The notes under the pieces: model-generated | Told to the model about the DNA's origin: nothing | The model's database searches: none | Seen by the model: the letters and a program-made list of their open reading frames with translations, nothing else | Part shown: piece after piece, positions 1 through 6,873 of the stretch | How positions within the stretch are numbered: the first letter of the stretch is position 1 | Layout: each line of letters starts with the position of its first letter | Source: an uncultured Campylobacter sp. | Lineage (GTDB): Bacteria; Campylobacterota; Campylobacteria; Campylobacterales; Campylobacteraceae | Reading direction: 5' to 3' | Assembly: GCF_938030145.1 (NCBI RefSeq) | Contig: NZ_CALHGM010000040.1 | Coordinates: 62,001-126,000, forward strand | DNA: 64,000 bases | Made by a program: the position numbers and the translations under genes

Positions 1-1
1 T

Positions 2-37
2 TGGCCTAACGGTCAAAAGACTTGGAGATCCAAATAA
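2..37 (+). CDS. 3' end of an upstream gene, possibly a toxin C-terminus
   Basis: The reading frame entering from the left edge gives a short tail, WPNGQKTWRSK, and then a TAA stop. Endings of this type occur at the C-termini of secreted polymorphic-toxin domains, and the next genes look like immunity proteins, so a toxin tail is plausible. Only eleven codons are visible, and another frame is also open to position 44. The call rests mainly on context. Confidence 0.3.
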   Translation, partial: WPNGQKTWRSK

Positions 38-68
38 AAAATAGAGTGCATTTTAAGTAGGAGGAGAG

Positions 69-392
69 ATGAGAAATTTTGTTATATCTTTTGTCGCGTT
101 ATGCCTATATGGGTGCAGCCCTACAATTTTAGGGCATAAAATCACTTTTGCAAAACACGAAGACGGTGCCTTTTACGGCGAATGCGGCGAAAAAATAGAT
201 CAAAAAATTATATATAAATTTAAAGACGCCGTTATTCGTAAAATTTTCTATGAAGATAAAGAAGAATTTGCTTATTATGATGAGATAGTCATCCCTATCC
301 AATCCTGCGAAGGCGAATGGTGTAAAATTTACTATCCTTGCGGTCAAAAAGAGTATTTCGTAAAGAAAGACGATATAGAAAAATGGTATTAA
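69..392 (+). CDS. small lipoprotein of unknown function
   Basis: 107 aa. A short hydrophobic signal segment (about residues 4-14) ends in the lipobox LYGC, so Cys16 should be lipidated and the protein membrane-anchored after export. A strong GGAGGAG ribosome site lies just upstream. The mature part is acidic/basic mixed and has four further cysteines (CGE, SCEGEWC, YPCG) that could form disulfides in the periplasm. I recognise no family. It sits between a possible toxin tail and immunity-like genes, so a lipoprotein immunity factor is possible but unproven. Confidence 0.7.
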   Translation: MRNFVISFVALCLYGCSPTILGHKITFAKHEDGAFYGECGEKIDQKIIYKFKDAVIRKIFYEDKEEFAYYDEIVIPIQSCEGEWCKIYYPCGQKEYFVKKDDIEKWY

Positions 393-416
393 TTTTATAC
401 TTGAAAGGAGCGAATT

Positions 417-761
417 ATGTTATTTACAGATGAGAATTTTGTAAATATCGTGCCGCAGGATCTGCTAGAGCGCGGTATACGCCTAAGAGAGGAGCTCGGT
501 TTTTATGAAATCGCTTGGAGATTTGACGATATAATGGATGTGTTAAAAATCACAAGAGATAAAGGTATGATTATCCTAGGAGGAGAAGTATATCGCCTAA
601 GCGGCAATAAGCCCGTCATCACATGCGACGGCTGGTATACAGACAAGGGAGATGACGATGCATTCGAAGTGGCGATCGAATATATCACTAATTATCGCGC
701 TAGAAATGGAGATAATTTTATATATTATCCAGCCATTGGCCCCGGACGGGTGTCCAAATGA
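417..761 (+). CDS. Imm40-like immunity protein (tentative)
   Basis: 114 aa with AAAGGAG well placed before the ATG. No signal peptide or membrane segment, so it is cytosolic. The central part, with FYEIAWRFDDIMDVL, then MIILGGEVYRL, then a GWYTDK block and a C-terminal AIEYITNY, resembles the Imm40 family of toxin-immunity proteins as I recall it: an ILGGDVY-type strand followed by a W-Y motif. It would neutralise a cognate polymorphic or contact-dependent toxin. The cognate toxin is not in the window unless it is the gene truncated at the left edge. The family call is from memory of the motif pattern and needs an HMM search. Confidence 0.5.
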   Translation: MLFTDENFVNIVPQDLLERGIRLREELGFYEIAWRFDDIMDVLKITRDKGMIILGGEVYRLSGNKPVITCDGWYTDKGDDDAFEVAIEYITNYRARNGDNFIYYPAIGPGRVSK

Positions 762-826
762 AAATTTTAATTGGATTGCGCAAATAAAATATCGACAACC
801 GATTAAATTTTAAAAGGAAAAACAAT

Positions 827-892
827 ATGAAATTTAGAATTTTAGAACCGAGGCTTTATGAAAAATATAAGGATATGGTTATAGATGCGTGA
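827..892 (+). CDS. 22-codon ORF before the immunity-like gene; possible frameshifted start
   Basis: An AAAAGGAAA ribosome site precedes an ATG and 21 codons (MKFRILEPRLYEKYKDMVID, then Ala and stop). It overlaps the next ORF by eight bases. It may be a translationally coupled leader. Alternatively it may be the true N-terminus of the following protein, separated by a one-base shift, because the next ORF has no good ribosome site of its own. Confidence 0.3.
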   Translation: MKFRILEPRLYEKYKDMVIDA

Positions 893-1286
893 GGACGAAA
901 GGGTAAATACAGCATTGATGGCCAAAATAGATATTTTATTAAATTTAATAAATTTTTCTAAAAATATAAGCGCGATAAAAAGCGACTTGGCAAAGATAGG
1001 TTTTAATAGCGAATCGGAGCTTGTAACAATAACTCAAAATACCATTGCAAACATCTTAAATAGGGTCGTCGATAAAGAAATTTCATATGATCTCCTTGAG
1101 GAGTGGGCAAATTTAATCGAGTGTCGCGAGGATATAGGATATGAGGATGAAATTTTGCAAGAGATCATATTTGAGCTGGCAAACCCTTGCCTTTATGGGG
1201 AGATAGACGAGAGGAAGATTTGTATGATTTTAGATGAAATTAAATACAGGCGGAGCGATTCAAATGATATTAGAGAAAAATATTGA
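885..1286 (+). CDS. immunity-like cytosolic protein, family uncertain
   Basis: 133 aa, largely helical and acidic, with no signal or membrane segment. The block DLLEEWANLIECREDIGYEDE followed by LANPCLYGEI resembles small proteins that I associate with toxin-immunity islands, but I cannot name the family. The start is weak: the ATG overlaps the end of a 22-codon ORF that does have a ribosome site, so the gene may be coupled to it or may have lost its original N-terminus by frameshift. The 3' end overlaps the next gene by 23 bases, which fits one transcription unit. Confidence 0.55.
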   Translation: MREDERVNTALMAKIDILLNLINFSKNISAIKSDLAKIGFNSESELVTITQNTIANILNRVVDKEISYDLLEEWANLIECREDIGYEDEILQEIIFELANPCLYGEIDERKICMILDEIKYRRSDSNDIREKY

Positions 1287-1599
1287 CATGGTAAGCGAAA
1301 GGGCAATTTTATTGATGGCGCTAGGTTCATTGCAGGCATTGGAGCACCAGGCGATTACCATAGATGAAAGCCAAAGAATTTTGTTTTCGCCCTATATTTC
1401 AACGCATTTGGAAAACAATAAAGTTAGCAAGCGTGTCATAGATATAATAACTGAATGTTGCGAACTAGAGGATATTTTCGAGATAATTCCTACAAAATAT
1501 ATACAAACCTTACGAATATTGCAAAATAGAATAATAAAAATTTTAAAGCGATACGATGAAGAATCTGGAAAAAGATGGGTAATTATAGATGAGAAATAG
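1264..1599 (+). CDS. DUF3969-like protein (probable immunity-cluster member)
   Basis: 111 aa counted from ATG 1264, chosen over the further-upstream start at 1234 because GGCGGAG lies just before it. The pattern LLMALGSLQALEHQAITIDE, then FSPY, then IIDIITECCELEDI with a C-terminal basic helix fits DUF3969 as I remember it, a family of small proteins common in polymorphic-toxin immunity clusters. No catalytic motif is seen. It overlaps the previous gene, so the two are probably co-expressed. Confidence 0.55.
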   Translation: MILEKNIDMVSERAILLMALGSLQALEHQAITIDESQRILFSPYISTHLENNKVSKRVIDIITECCELEDIFEIIPTKYIQTLRILQNRIIKILKRYDEESGKRWVIIDEK

Positions 1600-1994
1600 C
1601 CTCCATAGCTCCGTTTTGGCGAATAAGTAAATGAAATTTGACTCAAGATAAGTTGAAAACTTTCAAAGGAATTTTTGGCTTATCTTGAACTTTTAAAATT
1701 TTAACGTCACGATAGAAACTATGTGCAAATTTAATCCTTTCAATACTTGATAATGCTATTGGCAAGATCGGCGGTACAATATAAATCATAGATTTTAGAT
1801 AAGTCGGTAAATTTTACAGTTTAAAGAGTTTGATGTATCTTATTTGATGACTTTATGAATTTTAAGCTATTAGTTTAAAAATAAATTTAGTAGATAAAAT
1901 CCTCTGATTTAGATAAAACACATTTTTCTTATACCGCAATGAAGACAAGAGTAAAATTTTAAAGTCACGATGCTGTGATATAAATTTAAAAATA
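1600..1994. other. AT-rich non-coding stretch left of the prophage
   Basis: About 395 bases with no convincing ORF, tRNA or repeat. It is AT-rich with scattered AAATTTTA motifs and is the chromosomal flank of the prophage. It ends at the displaced tRNA half. Confidence 0.6.
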
Positions 1995-2040
1995 TTGGTT
2001 GCAGAGGGTGGATTTGAACCACCGACCTTCGGGTTATGAG
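1995..2040. repeat. attL: displaced 3' half of tRNA-fMet
   Basis: 46 bp identical to 11807-11852. On the minus strand it reads from the anticodon loop of an initiator tRNA through the T-arm, acceptor 3' strand and encoded CCA. The next bases (from 2041) no longer match a tRNA, so this is the host copy displaced when the phage supplied a replacement 3' half at the right end. Confidence 0.93.
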
Positions 2041-2091
2041 GAATTCGTGCGGCTAAGTAGCCATTAAGCTACAAAAATATATAATAGCTTT

Positions 2092-2391
2092 ATGCAAGTA
2101 AAATATACTCCATATTTTGAAAAATGGTATAAGAATTTAATGGATTATAAAGCCAAAGCTTCTATTTTGCGTCGTATCGACAAAATAAAAAATGAGAACT
2201 ATTTTGGCGACTATAAATCCGTAACGAATGCTATCGATATATATGAGCTTAGAATTTTCATTTCAGGAGGCATTAGAATTTATTTTACTTTCAAGGGCGA
2301 TATGTTGATTATTTTGCTTTGTGGAGGCGACAAATCCACTCAAGCGCGTGATATTGAAAAAGCTAAGGAAATTTTAAAGGAGCTTCGATGA
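2092..2391 (+). CDS. RelE/ParE-family (HigB-like) toxin
   Basis: 99 aa. Pattern typical of HigB/RelE-type ribosome-dependent mRNA endonucleases: N-terminal YFEKWYKNLMDYKAKASIL helix, then IYELRIFISGGIRIYFTFKG and LLCGGDKSTQARDIEKAKEI at the C-terminus. It should cleave mRNA on the ribosome when its antitoxin is lost. Toxin-first order and a 4-base ATGA overlap with the next gene fit higBA-type modules. A TATAAT at 2080-2085 ends only six bases before the ATG and no Shine-Dalgarno is visible, which suggests a leaderless message. It lies immediately inside attL, a typical place for prophage-stabilising cargo. Confidence 0.85.
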   Translation: MQVKYTPYFEKWYKNLMDYKAKASILRRIDKIKNENYFGDYKSVTNAIDIYELRIFISGGIRIYFTFKGDMLIILLCGGDKSTQARDIEKAKEILKELR

Positions 2392-2666
2392 AAGAGTTAA
2401 AAACTTTTGAATTATCTGACTTTTTAGATAATGACGATGTAAGAAAAGAATATTTAAATCAAGTTTTAGCTGACGGCGATTTAGAGGAGCTTAAAAGAGC
2501 TCTTTTGTATATTTCAAAAAGCTATGGTGTTGAAAAAATAGCTAAAAAGGCTAATCTTAATAGAGAAAGTTTTTATAAAATTTTCAAACCGAACTCTAAG
2601 CCTAGATTTGAGACTATTTCTAAAATACTTCGTGCTTTTGATATGAATTTGAGTGTTTCGGCTTAA
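2388..2666 (+). CDS. HTH antitoxin of the RelE/HigB-like pair
   Basis: 92 aa. The C-terminal half (about residues 45-90: GVEKIAKKANLNRESFYKIF, then KPRFETISKILRAFDMNLSV) is the XRE-like helix-turn-helix of the 'addiction module antidote' family. The N-terminal part (FELSDFLDNDDVRKEYLNQVL) is the usual toxin-contact region. It should bind and neutralise the toxin and repress the shared promoter. Its ATG overlaps the toxin stop codon, which couples their synthesis. Presence on the prophage suggests post-segregational maintenance. Confidence 0.87.
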   Translation: MKELKTFELSDFLDNDDVRKEYLNQVLADGDLEELKRALLYISKSYGVEKIAKKANLNRESFYKIFKPNSKPRFETISKILRAFDMNLSVSA

Positions 2667-2700
2667 ATATTAAGGCTGCTAGCTTAAAGTTTAATGGGAT

Positions 2701-3321
2701 TTAATCGAACATAGGCATTGTTATATATTCTATTTCGTTTTGATTTTCTTTGACGTATAATTCTACGGCTTTTTTGGTATTTTCATTAGAGGTTATAAAC
2801 ATTTTTCTGATTTTTCTATTTTTTAAAAACATTGCATTTTTATTTACATATATATGACAATCGCCTATAAATGCTCTTATATCTTTTTGTTCTATTGGTT
2901 GATTCCAATTTTTACATTGTATTAAAATCGTTTCTTGATTTTTATGGCATATGACGTCTATGCCTCCGTCTTTTTTACCATTATTTAAGCCATTCATATA
3001 AATTTTATATCCTTCATTTTTGAAATATTTTGCTATATAAAATTCATAGTCTGCACCTTTTTTATGTTTTGATATCATTTTTGGTTTTGTTATATTTTCA
3101 ATTTTTATTTGTTTATAAATTTCATAAAGATCGGTTTGCTTATTTTGCTCTACTAAATTTTTATTTTCTTGTATGTATTTATTGTGTTGTTCTTGCTTTT
3201 TTGTTTTTTTATAATTTGTAATTGTATAATTTCCTATTTTTGTGTTTTTTTCTATATTTAATGTTGAAAATAATATTAAAATAATAAAAGCGCATATTGC
3301 TGCCAAAATTAAAAATATCAT
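2701..3321 (-). CDS. membrane-anchored Mrr-like restriction endonuclease
   Basis: 206 aa. Residues 1-20 form a hydrophobic membrane anchor, followed by a Lys/Gln/Glu-rich linker. The C-terminal half (about 88-205) is an Mrr_cat-type PD-(D/E)xK nuclease: GADYEFYIAKYFKNEGY (conserved Glu), then the catalytic GGIDVI Asp and the ILIQCKNW QxK motif, then a QKDIRAFIGD helix. Mrr-family enzymes cut modified or foreign DNA; with a membrane anchor it could act at the site of DNA entry, for example in superinfection exclusion (inference). It is transcribed leftward with the preceding HTH gene, sharing a TAATG junction, and opposite to the phage structural genes, as expected of lysogeny or defence cargo. 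Confidence 0.8.
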   Translation of the reverse strand: MIFLILAAICAFIILILFSTLNIEKNTKIGNYTITNYKKTKKQEQHNKYIQENKNLVEQNKQTDLYEIYKQIKIENITKPKMISKHKKGADYEFYIAKYFKNEGYKIYMNGLNNGKKDGGIDVICHKNQETILIQCKNWNQPIEQKDIRAFIGDCHIYVNKNAMFLKNRKIRKMFITSNENTKKAVELYVKENQNEIEYITMPMFD

Positions 3322-3566
3322 TACTTATCGATTTCCTTTTTGAGAATTCTCGCTTTTATATCGCTTAAGTAAAATTCTTTTTCTATTTTACTTAAATTCT
3401 TAAAGTATTTTAGTAATTCATCTTCTATTGTTTCTTGTCCTTTATTATCAAAATGTTCTTTTTTATAGTTCATCACAATGCTATATAAATATTCTTTCTC
3501 TTTTTTCCAATTATATAAAGTAGGCTCTGAAATTTTTAAAATTTCACAAAAATCTTTGTTATTCAT
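3321..3566 (-). CDS. HTH DNA-binding protein, candidate prophage repressor
   Basis: 81 aa. Residues about 2-24 (KDFCEILKISEPTLYNWKKE) form a helix-turn-helix; the rest is charged and probably helical, used for dimerisation. It is divergent from the phage replication and structural genes across a 200-bp AT-rich region holding a palindrome, the classic position of a phage repressor. It shares a one-base stop/start overlap with the Mrr-like gene. The role as a lysogeny regulator is inferred from position only. Confidence 0.65.
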   Translation of the reverse strand: MNNKDFCEILKISEPTLYNWKKEKEYLYSIVMNYKKEHFDNKGQETIEDELLKYFKNLSKIEKEFYLSDIKARILKKEIDK

Positions 3567-3576
3567 CTTGACAATC

Positions 3577-3603
3577 TTTTAGTTTTATTGTAAAATACTA
3601 AAA
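3577..3603. promoter_or_regulatory. candidate operator palindrome and divergent promoter region
   Basis: An imperfect palindrome: TTTTAG with inner TTTTA, spacer TTG, then inner TAAAA and CTAAAA. It sits just upstream of the HTH gene start. A TATAAT at 3623-3628 could serve as the -10 of the rightward phage promoter. This fits autoregulation by the HTH protein, but there is no direct proof. Confidence 0.4.
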
Positions 3604-3702
3604 TAATTTAAGTTATATTGTTTATAATTTAAAATATTAAAGCGATTAATTATATCAATATGTTTCTTAAATTTCAGACCCGAGCACGTCTTTAAACTGT
3701 TT

Positions 3703-3727
3703 GGGGGTGGTTATAAGCTCCGCCCCC
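3703..3727. other. GC-rich hairpin upstream of the phage ssDNA-binding gene
   Basis: GGGGGTGG and CCGCCCCC (one G-T pair) flank a 9-base AT-rich loop. It is conspicuous in AT-rich surroundings. It lies in the leader between the candidate phage promoter and the ssDNA-binding protein gene, so it could be a replication or packaging structure or an mRNA control hairpin. Confidence 0.45.
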
Positions 3728-3773
3728 GTTAAATCCAAAAGCTTGACGAAATTTTCCTTAAAGGAGCTTTACG

Positions 3774-4118
3774 ATGATTACCTACCTTATCGGGCTTGTT
3801 GACGAAGTTCGCCCCGTCAAAAATACAAATCGCCAAACTGGCGAAATTACTCAAACGCTTGAAGTTACCGTTACTTACTCCTCTCACGATCTTGAGGGCT
3901 ACAAGGTCAAAGATACTGAAATTTTACGTTTGCCTATTACGGAGCGTGAAAAATGGCAAGCTTTCAAAGACAAATTTGTCGGAATTCCCTATCGCTTTAT
4001 TTCTGCGGGTCAAAGGGGTAATTTTCTTATAGTTGCCGATGATATCCAGATAGAAACTTTCGACAAGTCGCCTTTTGCGGCTCCTGCGGCTGCTACTGCT
4101 TCTGTTCCAAAGAAATAA
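3774..4118 (+). CDS. phage ssDNA-binding protein (pV-like)
   Basis: 114 aa with AAAGGAGC before the ATG. A compact beta-rich protein (MITYLIGLVDEVRPVKN, TLEVTVTYSS, FVGIPYRFISAG, NFLIVADDIQIE) ending in an Ala/Pro-rich tail. Position as the first gene of the phage block and its size match the inovirus single-stranded-DNA-binding protein that coats newly made viral strands and switches replication toward packaging. The sequence alone does not settle the family, so the call relies on gene order. Confidence 0.65.
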   Translation: MITYLIGLVDEVRPVKNTNRQTGEITQTLEVTVTYSSHDLEGYKVKDTEILRLPITEREKWQAFKDKFVGIPYRFISAGQRGNFLIVADDIQIETFDKSPFAAPAAATASVPKK

Positions 4119-4152
4119 GAGGTTCTGACCTAGGCAAGTCAAAAAACTACTA

Positions 4153-4228
4153 GGGCGGTTGGGTTTTCACTTCCTTTTCCGCCCGCACTAAAAAGCACAT
4201 AAAAGCTTCGCTTATAAGTTTTTATGTG
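4153..4228. other. two stem-loops between the ssDNA-binding and coat genes
   Basis: First stem GGGCGG / CCGCCC (4153-4158 / 4179-4184); second stem CACATAAAA / TTTTATGTG (4196-4204 / 4220-4228) with a small palindrome in its loop. They occupy the 145-base gap before the major coat gene. Likely uses are attenuation or RNA processing that sets coat-protein expression, or phage DNA signals. Confidence 0.45.
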
Positions 4229-4263
4229 TCTTTTAGGCGCAAATTTCAAAAAAGGAGCTTGTT

Positions 4264-4509
4264 ATGGGATTTGCAAGTAAAGTTAAAGCGTTTTTGCAAA
4301 CTTCAAAAGCTAAGGTTTTAGGTGCCGTTGCTGCGGCTTCGATTGTCTGCGTGGATACTGTTTCTGCGGACGTTACGTTTTCCAAGGACAATGGATTTAC
4401 TGGAACGTTTGATCTTACGTATTTCTATTCTGCTATCGGCATTATCGTTACCGCGATTGCTATCGTTGCCGCTATCGGTTTGGCTTTACGTCAGTTCCGC
4501 AAAATTTAG
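4264..4509 (+). CDS. major coat protein precursor (pVIII-like)
   Basis: 81 aa with AAAAAAGGAGC before the ATG. Classic pVIII layout: basic N-terminus, hydrophobic signal sequence, VSA signal-peptidase site at residues 33-35, then a mature protein of about 46 aa. The mature part has an acidic amphipathic start (DVTFSKDNG), one membrane helix (about 55-74) and a basic C-terminus (RQFRKI) that would contact the DNA. Mature size is close to the 50 aa of Ff phages. It is followed by a terminator hairpin, as in Ff phages, where the coat gene is the most highly expressed. Confidence 0.85.
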   Translation: MGFASKVKAFLQTSKAKVLGAVAAASIVCVDTVSADVTFSKDNGFTGTFDLTYFYSAIGIIVTAIAIVAAIGLALRQFRKI

Positions 4510-4522
4510 CGTCTTTGCTCCT

Positions 4523-4552
4523 ACCTCCCGTGTGTTCGGGAGGTATGTTTTT
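4523..4552 (+). terminator. terminator after the major coat gene
   Basis: Perfect 8-bp stem ACCTCCCG / CGGGAGGT with a TGTGTT loop, followed by a short T-rich run. It is placed 14 bases after the coat stop codon, matching the central terminator of filamentous phages. Confidence 0.75.
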
Positions 4553-4573
4553 GAATAGAAAAAAAGGTGTCGT

Positions 4574-4696
4574 ATGGTTTCGTTCGATTTGTCCGCGCTA
4601 GTTCTAGCTTGTCAGACGTTGCTTGGCGTTTTCGTCGTTGCGCTTTTCGTTGTTAAAGCTGCTCTAGTCGGAATAGAAGCTTTGCGGAGAGTATAG
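4574..4696 (+). CDS. 40-aa minor coat-like membrane protein
   Basis: Encodes 40 aa: a short N-terminal segment, one hydrophobic helix (ALVLACQTLLGVFVVALFVV) and a basic C-terminal tail (EALRRV). A weak AAAGGTG precedes the ATG. Size, single membrane helix and position between the coat terminator and pIII match the pVII/pIX end-cap proteins of filamentous phages. It is followed by the next micro-ORF after one base. Confidence 0.65.
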   Translation: MVSFDLSALVLACQTLLGVFVVALFVVKAALVGIEALRRV

Positions 4697-4697
4697 A

Positions 4698-4832
4698 ATG
4701 CTTACGATACGATCGGTAGATGTTGGGCTTAGTGACGAAATGCTAAACGTGCTATTTGCTGCGACTGCTATTACGCTTGGCTCTTTGATATTGTTGTTTA
4801 TTGTATTGACGATTAGCAAAATTTCTGGTTGA
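4698..4832 (+). CDS. 44-aa minor coat-like membrane protein
   Basis: Starts one base after the previous stop, with GCGGAGAG as a ribosome site inside the previous gene. 44 aa: an acidic N-terminal half (VDVGLSDEML) and one membrane helix (about residues 18-39), with a short Lys-containing tail. It is probably an inner-membrane minor virion protein, by analogy with pVII/pIX. Confidence 0.65.
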   Translation: MLTIRSVDVGLSDEMLNVLFAATAITLGSLILLFIVLTISKISG

Positions 4833-4836
4833 TAGT

Positions 4837-4968
4837 ATGAATTCTGTTTTGAATATTACGGGCGTTGCGAGTTTTGATTTATTTTTTAGTATTTTTGTTT
4901 ATGTGATTATCTCTATCGTGCCCGTAATGCTTGCCGTTTCTGTTTTGATGATTAAATTTTTTAAATGA
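4837..4968 (+). CDS. 43-aa minor coat-like membrane protein
   Basis: 43 aa: short polar N-terminus, then a long hydrophobic helix (FDLFFSIFVYVIISIVPVML) and a basic end (MIKFFK). It starts four bases after the preceding stop. It is the third consecutive single-helix micro-protein of the block. No individual family is recognised. Confidence 0.6.
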   Translation: MNSVLNITGVASFDLFFSIFVYVIISIVPVMLAVSVLMIKFFK

Positions 4969-4989
4969 TGTCTGAAGTTTCTTTTTTAG

Positions 4990-5064
4990 CTTGATGCGCG
5001 CTTTTCATTTCGTCTTACGAAATGAAATTTAGCGCACGCATCAAGCCCACGCCTCCAAGGCGTG
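4990..5064. other. long hairpin pair before pIII, candidate phage packaging or origin signal
   Basis: CTTGATGCG (4990-4998) pairs with CGCATCAAG (5037-5045), enclosing a second arm TCATTTCGT / ACGAAATGA. A second short hairpin follows, CACGCCT / AGGCGTG (5048-5064). The second arm's GCACGCCT-type sequence recurs in the hairpin at 9551-9590. Long imperfect hairpins of this kind in filamentous phages act as packaging signals or replication origins. Confidence 0.5.
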
Positions 5065-5121
5065 TATCGCGTAGCGTTTGGCGTCTGTCTAGCCGCTTTT
5101 ATTCATCTGAAAGGAAGTGAA

Positions 5122-6870
5122 ATGCTTAAATTTAAGGCTCTTTTATTATTGTCGCTTTCGTTTTGCTGCCTTTTTGCCGATGATAACCCCCTCGTTCCAT
5201 TTAAAAATGCTTTCGATTATTTTTCTACTGCCGAGCCCGATATTCCATCTACTAGCCGTTTTTATGAGCCTACTGCCGATAAAGTTTCTCCCGCTACTTT
5301 CACTTTCCTAAAATCCGATAATGGTCTTGCCTATTATGATGTCGGCAGCGGTATATATAAACTATCTGACCCCGTAAAAAAAATGATATATACAAATGAT
5401 GATCGTAAAGATGTCCCTCGTTTTAGTTTTGTTTCTGGCAACTCTTTTTATTCTTATGAGTATGCTTTACCTGCTGTTTATACTTTTAAAAATGGCGTTG
5501 ATTATTACACACTCGATAAAAGTAAAATTCCCGGTAATGTTAGTTTTAATACTTTTAAAAGTGCTGTTTATACCGTGTATTCGATTGTTACTACTCTTAA
5601 ATCTTGTCCTGAGGGCAGCAATTTTAATACCTCTTCCGAGCAATGCCAGGTATGTTTAAGCGGCGAAATTTGGAATAAATCTCAAAACAAGTGCATAACT
5701 GGTTGTCCTGCGGGTAAAATTTATGATCCTGATCGCAAAACTTGCGATGAAATTATTTGTGCTGCTCCCGAGGTTTTGGACAAGCTAACTAATACCTGCA
5801 AGCCTTGCTCTGAAAATACTCAATATGATTCTGAAACAAAATCTTGCGTATGCAAAAGTGGCACTTTCAATTTTGAAAATCGATGTGTTTCTACTTGCGC
5901 TGATTTTGAGATATTGCAGCAGCGCTTTAATTGCGTTTGCTCCCACGGCGAGGGCGATAAAAAAATTAAGGTTACTCAATCTAGCGGTAAAATTTCTGGT
6001 AAATTTGAGGGATTTTATGACAAAGGTGACACTATTGTCGGTGTAAATCAAGCCCCTGATACTATTGTTGCAAATTATTCTTGTGTCGCAAAATGTACCG
6101 TCGGTATTATTCGAGTTAACAAAAGCGCTGCTGGCGATGCTATGTGCTCTGGCTTAAATCTTGATGATTTCACTCAGATTGATTTGGACGCCCTGGATAA
6201 AAGTATGTCAAATCCTGATAGTGCTAAGACCGATAAAGAAAAAGAGGAAGATAAAAATAAGGACAAGGATAAAGATAAAGGCGGCGGTTCTGGTAAAGGC
6301 GATGGTAAGGGCGATGGTTCTACTACCGGTGATGATAATTCAAAGGGTTCTAGTGGCAATATCACTATAGGTGATAATAACAAAACTAAAAACCCTGATA
6401 AGCCGGGCTCTAATCATTCTAAAGATGATCCCAATAATAATGGTAAGGGCAAGGACGATGGTAGTAAAGGCGATAAGGGTCATAGTGGTAGCGGTAATAA
6501 CAATAGTAGTTCTGGTATTTCTAATGTTGATTTAGGTATTGGCGATAGCGATAATACGGATTATTTTGCTGAGTTCGATGATATTATTAGTAAGGGTGAT
6601 TCTATTATGAATGATTTTAAAGAGTTATCTAATTTTTTATCTACCGGTAATGCTATAGCAAAACTTAATAGTCCTTCTGTTCCTAAATCTTGCCCTGTTA
6701 CTCGTAAATTTAGCGGTACTAATATTAAGACTATAAATGTTACTTGGGATTTATGTGCGATTTTAGCGCCTATGCGTGATCCGTTATATTTTATGTTTTA
6801 TTTAGCCTTTTTTGTTTCTTTTGCCTGGTGTGCTTATAAAATTTTATTAAATACTTTTAAGGGAGTTTGA
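5122..6870 (+). CDS. pIII-like adsorption protein with Cys-rich repeats
   Basis: 582 aa counted from ATG 5122, chosen because AAGGAAG precedes it and a signal peptide (MLKFKALLLLSLSFCCLFA) starts there; an upstream in-frame start at 5062 has neither. Order: N-terminal domain (about 20-160); six tandem Cys-containing repeats of about 17 residues (nt 5605-5900); a middle domain; a long Lys/Asp/Gly/Ser low-complexity linker (nt about 6215-6510); a C-terminal domain; and a terminal membrane helix (FYLAFFVSFAWCAYKILL). This is the pIII layout: receptor-binding head, flexible linker, membrane-anchored cap that also releases the virion. The receptor is probably a host pilus or surface glycan, unknown here. 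Confidence 0.8.
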   Translation: MLKFKALLLLSLSFCCLFADDNPLVPFKNAFDYFSTAEPDIPSTSRFYEPTADKVSPATFTFLKSDNGLAYYDVGSGIYKLSDPVKKMIYTNDDRKDVPRFSFVSGNSFYSYEYALPAVYTFKNGVDYYTLDKSKIPGNVSFNTFKSAVYTVYSIVTTLKSCPEGSNFNTSSEQCQVCLSGEIWNKSQNKCITGCPAGKIYDPDRKTCDEIICAAPEVLDKLTNTCKPCSENTQYDSETKSCVCKSGTFNFENRCVSTCADFEILQQRFNCVCSHGEGDKKIKVTQSSGKISGKFEGFYDKGDTIVGVNQAPDTIVANYSCVAKCTVGIIRVNKSAAGDAMCSGLNLDDFTQIDLDALDKSMSNPDSAKTDKEKEEDKNKDKDKDKGGGSGKGDGKGDGSTTGDDNSKGSSGNITIGDNNKTKNPDKPGSNHSKDDPNNNGKGKDDGSKGDKGHSGSGNNNSSSGISNVDLGIGDSDNTDYFAEFDDIISKGDSIMNDFKELSNFLSTGNAIAKLNSPSVPKSCPVTRKFSGTNIKTINVTWDLCAILAPMRDPLYFMFYLAFFVSFAWCAYKILLNTFKGV

Positions 6871-6873
6871 TTT

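Noticed and set aside
5062..5121. Upstream start of the pIII-like protein
   Set aside because: It would place 20 residues ahead of a clear signal peptide and lies in a hairpin; ATG 5122 has a good ribosome site.
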